From positions 1 to 35,522 of the forward strand of contig JAQZAZ010000042.1 of the NCBI GenBank assembly GCA_029239355.1: a stretch of 35,522 nt of DNA, given 5' to 3'. The notes beneath the pieces are model-generated. The model was given only the letters and a program-made list of their open reading frames with translations. It was not told the DNA's origin and did not search any database. Every line of letters starts with the position of its first letter. Position 1 is the first letter of the stretch. Positions 24,398 to 30,635 of this stretch are shown in pieces. Made by a program: the position numbers and the translations under genes. The DNA is from Sphingobacterium sp. (GTDB lineage Bacteria; Bacteroidota; Bacteroidia; Sphingobacteriales; Sphingobacteriaceae).

Positions 24398-25471
24398 TTA
24401 TGCTATAATTAAAATTCTCCAAATGGCGGAAATGGCCATGCAAATAAAAGCTAACGGTGTCAGCACCTTCCAACATAAGCTCATTAATTGATCTGCACGC
24501 AAGCGGGGTAAGGTCCACCGAATCCACATTTGTACCCCTACGATAAATAAGGATTTCGCTAGGGTCCAAAAGATTCCCCAGGCCAGTCCTGTTGTCCAGT
24601 CGGCCAATCGTATTGCACCGATATTAGGGAGCGGTGTATTCCAGCCACCTAGAAATAGGACTACACCTAACATCGCTACCAAAAACATCATGGCATATTC
24701 GGCCAAAAAGATAAAGGCAAACTGTATGCCGCCATATTCCGTATGGAAACCACCGACCAATTCGGATTCCGCTTCAGGAATATCGAATGGTGCCCGGTTA
24801 CATTCCGCCAGTGTTGCAATAAAGAATATGAGATAAGTGACAATTAAATGGGGCGCTTGGAAAATATTCCAGGCGAAGATGCCGCCAATCTCATTCACTT
24901 CCCAAAAACCTAGAAATTTGATACTTCCGTTGGTCAGAATACCCTGACCGATTGCGATTTCGTTGAGGTTTAGGGTCTGTGTTAACATGACCACTGTAAT
25001 CAGGGAGAGCCCAACAGGTATTTCATAGGAAACCATTTGGGCTATTGCTCGCATGGACCCCAGTAGGGAATATTTGTTGTTCGATCCCCAGCCAGCCATC
25101 AAAATCCCCAATGCGTCAATGGAGATGATGGCCATAATAAAGAATAATCCGGTATGTGTATTCGCCGGAATAAAATCTTTGGCCCAGGGAATGACTGAAA
25201 ACCCGGTGAAAACAGCTACGAAAATAATAATTGGGGCAATTCTAAAAAGAATTTTATCGGCTAATGTGGGTGTTATTAACTCTTTTTGAAGTAATTTAAG
25301 GATATCAGCTATGGTCTGTAAAGTACCGTATTTTCCTGTTTCCATCGGTCCGAGACGATCTTGGACAAATCCTGCAATCTTACGCTCAGCATATACTGCA
25401 AATAAGGTAAATGCTGCTATAAAGGTGAAAATAGCAATCGGAACCAAGATATGTAGTATTGTCTCCAGCAA
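24398..25471 (-). CDS. nuoH: NADH-quinone oxidoreductase subunit H
   Basis: 357 residues with eight or nine membrane helices, the ND1-type subunit that forms the quinone chamber with NuoB and NuoD. Signatures are VYAERKIAGFVQDRLGP (26-42), RAIAQMVSYEIPVGLSL, AECNRAPFDIPEAESELVGG (the quinone-site loop), EYGGIQFAFIFLAEYAMM, and RWTLPRLRADQLM at the C-terminus. It is the first gene of this operon: nuoA-G are absent from the window, and the upstream neighbour is gltA behind a strong terminator. A -7 box about 40 nt upstream suggests its own promoter. Confidence 0.96.
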   Translation of the reverse strand: MLETILHILVPIAIFTFIAAFTLFAVYAERKIAGFVQDRLGPMETGKYGTLQTIADILKLLQKELITPTLADKILFRIAPIIIFVAVFTGFSVIPWAKDFIPANTHTGLFFIMAIISIDALGILMAGWGSNNKYSLLGSMRAIAQMVSYEIPVGLSLITVVMLTQTLNLNEIAIGQGILTNGSIKFLGFWEVNEIGGIFAWNIFQAPHLIVTYLIFFIATLAECNRAPFDIPEAESELVGGFHTEYGGIQFAFIFLAEYAMMFLVAMLGVVLFLGGWNTPLPNIGAIRLADWTTGLAWGIFWTLAKSLFIVGVQMWIRWTLPRLRADQLMSLCWKVLTPLAFICMAISAIWRILIIA

Positions 25472-25513
25472 GTCTTATTTATAATGATTTTTAATAAGCG
25501 TCTAATGAATACG

Positions 25514-25521
25514 CAAACTTA
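25514..25521 (-). promoter_or_regulatory. Putative -7 element of the nuoH-N operon
   Basis: The minus strand reads TAAGTTTG, a perfect TAnnTTTG and identical to the box before the DUF4254 operon. It gives a leader of about 40 nt to the nuoH ATG at 25471. No TTG is found at standard -33 spacing. Confidence 0.5.
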
Positions 25522-25740
25522 ACGAAAAACAAGGAATTTCGATAGGGAAAAATTAAAATATACTTAACAAGTAGATTATTGTGACATAACGAAGCTTTTA
25601 GCTAGATATTCGTGTTTAGATTTGAGCAGTTAGCATTGAACTTTTGGTTATATATGCCCGCGGGTTGTCATACGGAGTGTGAATTTTTGTCTTCATAATG
25701 TATTAAAGAGACATGGTGCTTTTAAAAGAAAACTCTACAT

Positions 25741-25788
25741 GATCTCCATAAAAAAAGCATCCCGAAGGATGCTTTTTTTATGGAGATC
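25741..25788. terminator. Long perfect bidirectional terminator after gltA
   Basis: Two 22-nt arms (25741-25762 and 25767-25788) are exact reverse complements around a 4-nt loop, CGAA on plus and TTCG on minus. The core GCATCC-TTCG-GGATGC followed by seven T on the minus strand is a textbook intrinsic terminator for gltA. The arms extend through the A and T runs into GATCTCCAT/ATGGAGATC. It starts 7 bp after the gltA stop and insulates the nuo operon. Confidence 0.93.
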
Positions 25789-25795
25789 AATCGAA

Positions 25796-27082
25796 TTAAC
25801 GATTTGAGAACTCAACGTAATCACGTTCGGTATGCCCAACATACACTTGTCTTGGACGGCCAATAGGCTCTTTGTTTTCACGCATTTCTTTCCACTGTGC
25901 GATCCATCCTGGAAGACGGCCCAACGCAAATAATACGGTAAACATATCTGCTTTGAAACCTAGCGCACGATAGATAATACCTGAGTAGAAATCGACATTT
26001 GGATAAAGTTTTCTGTCGATAAAGTATTGATCATTCAATGCTGCTTCTTCTAGTTTTTTGGCAATATCCAATACGGGATCTTGAACACCTAATTTTTCTA
26101 AAATATCGTCACATGCTTTTTTAATGATTTTAGCACGTGGATCGAAGTTTTTGTATACACGGTGACCGAATCCCATTAGACGGAATGGATCATTTTTATC
26201 TTTCGCTTTTGCAAGGTATTTTTCTGCATCACCACCATCATTTTTGATAGCTTCCAACATTTCGATTACCGCTTGATTGGCGCCACCATGTAAAGGACCC
26301 CATAATGCATTGATACCTGAGGCAACAGAAGCATAAAGGTTTGCATTGGATGAACCTACGATACGAACTGTTGATGTTGAACAGTTTTGTTCGTGGTCAG
26401 CATGCAAAATTAGCAATTTGTGCATAGCATCGATGACAACAGGGTCGAATGTTTTTTCGTCGTTCACCTCGCCGAATAGCATGTTCAAGAAGTTGTCAAT
26501 ATAGCCTAAGTTATTTTTAGGATAAACGACAGGATGGCCTAATGATTTCTTTTGGATCCAAGAAACGATCGTTGGCATTTTAGCCAAAAGATTGATGATC
26601 GTTTGATCTTCTTCTTCGTCTGTTAAGTTGGGATTTAAAGATTCTGGGTAAAATGCAGATAAGGCGCCTACTAAACAAGAAAGTTGGCCCATTGGGTGGG
26701 ATTTGGATGGAAATCCAGCGAAGAAATTTTTCATGTCTTCGTGAATCATCATTTGCTTTTTAATGTCAGCTCTGAATTTTTCCAATACCTCTTTTTTTGG
26801 AAGCTCTCCATAGATTAGTAAATAAGCAACCTCCAGGAAAGTCGATTTCTCTGCCAATTGCTCAATTGGATATCCTCTATATCTCAATATACCTGTTTCA
26901 CCGTCAAGGAAAGTAATCGCACTTTTTGTTGCACCCGTGTTTTTGTACCCTGGGTCTAACGTAATAAATCCGCTTAGATCTCTTAATTTGGAAATATCAA
27001 CTGCTTTTTCATTTTCAGTACCGACAATGACCGGAAGGTCATAAGAAGTGCCGTCTAAATTTATAGATGCTTTATCTGACAT
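25796..27082 (-). CDS. gltA: Type II citrate synthase
   Basis: 428 residues, the length of the hexameric NADH-sensitive Gram-negative type. It condenses oxaloacetate with acetyl-CoA to citrate, the entry to the TCA cycle. The catalytic triad is in place: H265 in WGPLHGGANQ, H307 in GFGHRVYK, and D364 in NVDFYSG. HADHEQNCSTSTVR (227-240) supplies an oxaloacetate-binding histidine. DPGYKNTGATKSAITFLDGE (43-62) is the N-terminal family block of the type II enzymes. It is monocistronic, with a strong terminator at the 3' end and one or two TAAATTTG boxes upstream. It lies next to the complex I membrane-arm operon, both part of aerobic energy metabolism. Confidence 0.97.
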   Translation of the reverse strand: MSDKASINLDGTSYDLPVIVGTENEKAVDISKLRDLSGFITLDPGYKNTGATKSAITFLDGETGILRYRGYPIEQLAEKSTFLEVAYLLIYGELPKKEVLEKFRADIKKQMMIHEDMKNFFAGFPSKSHPMGQLSCLVGALSAFYPESLNPNLTDEEEDQTIINLLAKMPTIVSWIQKKSLGHPVVYPKNNLGYIDNFLNMLFGEVNDEKTFDPVVIDAMHKLLILHADHEQNCSTSTVRIVGSSNANLYASVASGINALWGPLHGGANQAVIEMLEAIKNDGGDAEKYLAKAKDKNDPFRLMGFGHRVYKNFDPRAKIIKKACDDILEKLGVQDPVLDIAKKLEEAALNDQYFIDRKLYPNVDFYSGIIYRALGFKADMFTVLFALGRLPGWIAQWKEMRENKEPIGRPRQVYVGHTERDYVEFSNR

Positions 27083-27123
27083 GTTTATATATTATCTTAT
27101 ATCTGATTTGTATGCTAATCTCA

Positions 27124-27131
27124 CAAATTTA
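27124..27131 (-). promoter_or_regulatory. Putative gltA -7 element (with a second copy upstream)
   Basis: The minus strand reads TAAATTTG, 41 nt before the gltA ATG, a spacing like that of nuoH. An identical TAAATTTG lies at 27247-27240. Between them, AAATGAC (27171-27177) and GTCATTT (27186-27192) form a 7-bp inverted repeat with an 8-nt loop, a possible operator or weak terminator. No clear -33 TTG. Confidence 0.45.
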
Positions 27132-27272
27132 ACTATTTGATATTTAAAACGGAAAGTTCTTTTGGAATTTAAATGACATCATTGCGTCATTTTGGATAAT
27201 ATTCAATAACAATTTACTTAAATAAGCAAATAATTTATTCAAATTTAACACTATCTTATTATGCACAGAATG

Positions 27273-27518
27273 TTAATCAATTTTTCGTTGGGCGACTTTT
27301 CCTTTATCTTCGTATTTCCCGTTTTTGCCCGAACCAAAAAAGGGTAAGATCACGAAACATACCAGAACAATGGAAGTTAAGGTAAGAATACCTGTTGTCC
27401 ACAGGATTTTGCTGAAATTTTCAGCATTTAAAAATTGGATACCCCAGAGCCCCAATAAAAAATAGGTAGCGACAAATAGGATAACCAGTGTGAATAATAT
27501 ACCAAAGATGTATTTCAT
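27273..27518 (-). CDS. Small two-helix membrane protein, third gene of the SPFH unit
   Basis: 81 residues. Two hydrophobic helices are evident: FGILFTLVILFVATYFLLGL (5-24) and the segment about 41-60 (WTTGILTLTSIVLVCFVILP), followed by a basic, glycine- and lysine-rich tail ending KVAQRKID. It would sit in the inner membrane with the charged tail probably in the cytoplasm. I do not recognise a family. It starts 6 bp after the stop of the SPFH gene, so it is very likely translated from the same mRNA and may be a membrane partner of that complex. Being downstream in a tight operon supports it as real despite its size. Confidence 0.75.
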   Translation of the reverse strand: MKYIFGILFTLVILFVATYFLLGLWGIQFLNAENFSKILWTTGILTLTSIVLVCFVILPFFGSGKNGKYEDKGKVAQRKID

Positions 27519-27524
27519 AATGGG

Positions 27525-28532
27525 TTATATTTTATTGAGAATCTGTTTTTTGAGTGTGTCGAATTCATCTTGCGTAATGATGTTCTCGCGTAATAGCAAT
27601 TGTAATTTTTGCAATTTTTCAACAAAATCACCTTCCTGTTGGATATGGTCTTTGATTTCTTCTTTCTGAAGATCAAACTGCTTGCCCAGTTCCATGCCGA
27701 CACCGAGTTGAGCGCCAATTCCTGCCAGTCCACCTTCATTTTTTGCGGCATCCCGGAGGGCACGTAATTTTTCCAGCTCTACATAGCTAAGGCCGGCTTG
27801 TTGCGCTGCTTGATTTTGTGTGGTCAGATCAGCGATCTCACCAATTCTACGTTGTGTGTTCGCATCAAACTGGGTTCCTAAGATCTTAAAATCTGTAATT
27901 TCTAAGCCGAGATCTTTAAAATCCTGTTCGACAGCGGCTTTTATGTCAATAGACAAAACAGGGAGCTGGCTATCGATTTCATTATAACCCAATTTCTTCT
28001 GGGCAATCTGCGCGACAATCTGTTGGGGAATCCGATTGTTGAGGATGTCTTGAATAACCGCCGTATTGACGGTGTGCTGATTGGCAACAATATTTCTGTA
28101 AAAATGTACCGGATCGTTGATGATGTAAGAAAAAGTACCATTCAAGCCTATTTCCACCGGAAGATTATATTGTGGGTCAATGTATTTTATTGGATTTCCT
28201 GTTCCCCAAGATTGATTGACAATAGCAGCAGTACGAAAGAAGTAAACATACAGCTTGTGTTCAGACTCAAAGTTTTGTCTTAATCGCGCTAATGTCGTAA
28301 AGAAGGGATGGTTATCTGTTTTTAAATTATAGGTACCTGACTCTGTGAGTAGGCTTTCACCTTTCCCCTCATAGACAAGGATACAGCCCTGCCCAGGAGC
28401 GAGGATAAGTTTACTGGAATTCTTAATTTCATTCCTTTCGGAAGGAAATTTATACCATAATACACGAGGGCCCTGATTTTTCCACTCAATGACCTCGGAT
28501 AATTGGTTGTTAAAAAGATTGAATAGTCCCAT
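27525..28532 (-). CDS. SPFH/Band 7-like protein with C-terminal SHOCT domain (YdjI-like)
   Basis: 335 residues. The body (about 10-240) resembles the YdjI/virion-core-like SPFH family: VIEWKNQGPRVLWYKFPSER near the N-terminus, APGQGCILVYEGKGE (45-59), ESGTYNLKTDNHPFF, and the lateral strand SYIINDPVHFYRNI. A helical part with QNAQQ-like Gln/Ala-rich sequence and a glycine-rich stretch (GGLAGIGAQLGVGMELG, 267-283) follows. The last 30 residues (LQKLQLLLRENIITQDEFDT onwards) form a SHOCT domain, a short oligomerisation module. No membrane helix is present, so it should be a cytoplasmic, membrane-associated ring or scaffold. It lies 5 bp after the zinc-ribbon gene and 6 bp before the small membrane gene. 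Role in membrane stress is inferred from Bacillus YdjFGHI. Confidence 0.82.
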   Translation of the reverse strand: MGLFNLFNNQLSEVIEWKNQGPRVLWYKFPSERNEIKNSSKLILAPGQGCILVYEGKGESLLTESGTYNLKTDNHPFFTTLARLRQNFESEHKLYVYFFRTAAIVNQSWGTGNPIKYIDPQYNLPVEIGLNGTFSYIINDPVHFYRNIVANQHTVNTAVIQDILNNRIPQQIVAQIAQKKLGYNEIDSQLPVLSIDIKAAVEQDFKDLGLEITDFKILGTQFDANTQRRIGEIADLTTQNQAAQQAGLSYVELEKLRALRDAAKNEGGLAGIGAQLGVGMELGKQFDLQKEEIKDHIQQEGDFVEKLQKLQLLLRENIITQDEFDTLKKQILNKI

Positions 28533-28537
28533 AATAT

Positions 28538-29908
28538 TTAATTTAATGTATCGAATTTGGGGTTATATCCCTCGAACTTGTTGATTTGTTTTCCGCTATT
28601 ATCAAAATAGTAATAGTCGCTTGACCCTTTGACAATAAAACCATCTTTGAGTAGACAGCCATTCCCATAAATGGATTTAAGGTCTGTGGTGATTGTTCTC
28701 TGTATCGCACCGGTCGATATATCCAATAGCTGGATCTGTACCGGATCATCTTCCGCTGGTGTTGGTTTGTATGCAATCAGAAGTGTTTTGTCATGCTGAG
28801 CAACCACGATAGGCTGAAAATAGAGCCTACCTGGAGTAAAGTCTTTAAAACTAATCAGACGGGCTCCCTTAATTTGCCATGGATTGATCAGTACCTTTTT
28901 GTAGGGATCGCGGTCGGTAAATATACCTGATCCACCAAAATCTTTATCCCAGGAAAAACGCGGGCTATCTTTTGGGTAGCCATATTGATAGTAATAAGTG
29001 TATTGGATTAACTGAATTTTTTCCTCTGGATATGAGCTGGATTTACTAGAAAAAGTGAATTCCGTTTTTGTTGTTGGATTAGGGAGTTTTTTTCTCCTTT
29101 CATCGTAGAGCTGTTTGTCAGGGATTGATTTGTTAATTAGCGGATAATAAGCTAAGTTTTGTCCTTCATTGTTGATAATTTGATAGGCAGAGCCATAATC
29201 TTCGTATTTGAATTCCACTTTAGCAATACCGGTGCTGAGTGACGGTGCATCTTTGACATAATTTTCAAGAACACTTTTGTAGGTTAGGCTATTTCTGTCC
29301 AATTGATAGATATACTTGGATTTGACGATGATGTAAAGGTTTTGGTCTTCAAATACCTGTAATTTAACATCGCTACTTGATAACTCGACAGGAGTTTCCA
29401 TCAGCTGCTTTACCCATTCCTTTTTGCCAGTTTTGGGGTCAAATAATCCGATATACACTTTATTATCTTTGCCTTCGTCAAATCGCTTCCTGAAAGTTCC
29501 GACATTGCCCACGACGACGACGTGTGGAGTATTATCTTTGTCCAGAAATAAAATATTGCTTGCATAATTCCACTCCAGCGGTTCGGCTTCTTCTTTTTTG
29601 TCTGCAGTGTTGGATGAGCTATAAGTCGAATAATTCGGTGCTGATTTTTTAGAGAATATAGAACTCAATACACCAATAATGAACATGAGTGCAATAAAGC
29701 CCACAACGGCAAATAGTACAATCCGTACAGCTTTATACTGCTCTGGATTGTTGCGCGGATAATTGTAATTGTGATTGATGTTGATGTCGTCACTATCTAA
29801 AAAAAACTCAGTTCCACAACTGTCACATTTATAGTAATCAGGTCGGATTGTACTGACTTTTATACTGCCGCAATGAGGACATTTGATCGCTTTGATGCTT
29901 TTTGCCAT
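28538..29908 (-). CDS. Zinc-ribbon membrane protein with beta-propeller-like domain
   Basis: 456 residues. An N-terminal zinc ribbon (C10-x2-C13 and C28-x2-C31; IKCPHCGSIKVST and YKCDSCGTEF) is followed by a basic patch, one transmembrane helix at about 61-84 (VRIVLFAVVGFIALMFIIGV), and a serine-rich linker. Residues about 110-456 look like a PQQ/WD-type repeat domain: YIGLFDPKTGKKEW, YIIVKSKYIYQLDRNSLTYK, IQLLDISTGAIQRTI and the final GFIVKGSSDYYYFDNSGK are four-strand blades reading out a value. The topology would place the ribbon in the cytoplasm and the propeller in the periplasm. It heads a three-gene unit with an SPFH protein, an arrangement like YdjG-YdjI of Bacillus. The function is unknown. 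Confidence 0.78.
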   Translation of the reverse strand: MAKSIKAIKCPHCGSIKVSTIRPDYYKCDSCGTEFFLDSDDININHNYNYPRNNPEQYKAVRIVLFAVVGFIALMFIIGVLSSIFSKKSAPNYSTYSSSNTADKKEEAEPLEWNYASNILFLDKDNTPHVVVVGNVGTFRKRFDEGKDNKVYIGLFDPKTGKKEWVKQLMETPVELSSSDVKLQVFEDQNLYIIVKSKYIYQLDRNSLTYKSVLENYVKDAPSLSTGIAKVEFKYEDYGSAYQIINNEGQNLAYYPLINKSIPDKQLYDERRKKLPNPTTKTEFTFSSKSSSYPEEKIQLIQYTYYYQYGYPKDSPRFSWDKDFGGSGIFTDRDPYKKVLINPWQIKGARLISFKDFTPGRLYFQPIVVAQHDKTLLIAYKPTPAEDDPVQIQLLDISTGAIQRTITTDLKSIYGNGCLLKDGFIVKGSSDYYYFDNSGKQINKFEGYNPKFDTLN

Positions 29909-30205
29909 TTATTATTATTGTATTTGTTTTGAGTTACTCCTGTTTAATTTTGTTCATACCGCGCACAGATCGAATGTTTTAACTCCGCATATCTTGATCT
30001 GGTCAATGGTAGGAAATTATATATTGCAGGAAAGTTAAAATAAAAAATAGGGTATAACAAATTTTCGGCCAGTCAACTCATATTCGTAGCAGATGATTTT
30101 AAATGCGTCTAAAAATGATGCATATTGTAATGTTACAGAAAATAGTGGTTTTATACGATGTGTAAGCTAATCTCATGATATAATTGTAAAATAATTTCGG
30201 GTATT

Positions 30206-30220
30206 TACGAATTATTCGTA
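30206..30220 (+). promoter_or_regulatory. Perfect palindrome upstream of blaI: candidate BlaI operator
   Basis: TACGAAT-T-ATTCGTA is a perfect 7-bp dyad around one base, 48 bp before the blaI start. BlaI/MecI dimers bind TACA/TGTA-type dyads; this one has TAC...GTA ends with a modified centre. The position fits autorepression of the blaI-M56 operon. Confidence 0.6.
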
Positions 30221-30264
30221 GATTAGTGAAAGATTAGTAAAGAAAGATTAGTAAAGAAAGATTA
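30221..30264 (+). repeat. Tandem direct repeats at the blaI leader
   Basis: GATTAGTAAAGAAA occurs twice in tandem (30232-30245, 30246-30259), preceded by a shortened copy GATTAGTGAAA (30221-30231) and followed by GATTA running into ATACATGG at the start codon. GATTA therefore recurs at 11-, 14- and 14-bp steps. Confidence 0.85.
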
Positions 30265-30268
30265 ATAC

Positions 30269-30631
30269 ATGGAAAAGTTAACAGCGCAAGAAGAGCAGGC
30301 AATGCAATCTATCTGGAGCCTAAATGGAGGTTTTATCAAAGAAATTCTGGATAATATCAAAGGTGAAAAAATGCCTTATACAACCTTGGCATCAACGGTA
30401 AAGAATCTGGAGCGCAAGGACTTTGTGAAAGCTGTCCGTTACGCCAACGCGAAACGTTACGAACCTATGGTTAGTGAGCAGGATTATAAAGCGAAGTTTA
30501 TGAACTCTTTTGTAGGTGATTATTTCAAAAATTCTTATAAAGAGATGGTTTCTTTTTTCGTGAAAGAGGAAAAGCTAACCGAGGACGAGCTCAAGGAGAT
30601 CATGGATATGATTAAAAATAACAAATCTTAA
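30269..30631 (+). CDS. BlaI/MecI/CopY-family repressor
   Basis: 120 residues, usual length for the family. The N-terminal winged helix (about 4-75) has LTAQEEQAMQSIWSLNGGFI, ILDNIKGEKMPYTTLASTVK (the recognition helix) and LERKDFVKAVRYANAKRYEP, the wing. The C-terminal helices (EMVSFFVKEEKLTEDELKEI) form the dimerisation part. In staphylococci such repressors are inactivated when the paired BlaR1/MecR1 protease is stimulated. Here the partner follows 4 bp later. It probably binds the palindrome at 30206-30220 and represses its own operon; targets elsewhere are unknown. Confidence 0.92.
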   Translation: MEKLTAQEEQAMQSIWSLNGGFIKEILDNIKGEKMPYTTLASTVKNLERKDFVKAVRYANAKRYEPMVSEQDYKAKFMNSFVGDYFKNSYKEMVSFFVKEEKLTEDELKEIMDMIKNNKS

Positions 30632-30635
30632 TACG

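Larger units (their letters stand above)
25472..25795. other. Intergenic region between nuoH and gltA
   Basis: About 320 bp with no gene in any frame. It contains the putative nuoH -7 element (25514-25521) and the long gltA terminator (25741-25788). Nothing else is recognised in 25530-25735. Confidence 0.6.
29909..30268. other. Divergent intergenic region between the zinc-ribbon and blaI-like genes
   Basis: 360 bp without a coding frame. Besides the palindrome and tandem repeats listed separately, TGTAA-TG-TTACA at 30126-30137 is a second dyad with the TGTA/TACA half-sites typical of BlaI/MecI operators. No exact TAnnTTTG box is found on either strand; TAATTTCG (30192-30199) is the nearest on plus. 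The promoters here may be atypical or use another sigma factor. Confidence 0.55.

Noticed and set aside
25741..25788. Insertion-sequence end
   Set aside because: No transposase gene or target duplication nearby, and the position, loop and T-run fit an intrinsic terminator.
30221..30264. Short regular repeats that could suggest a CRISPR array
   Set aside because: Units are 11-14 bp in direct tandem without spacers, and no cas genes are present.
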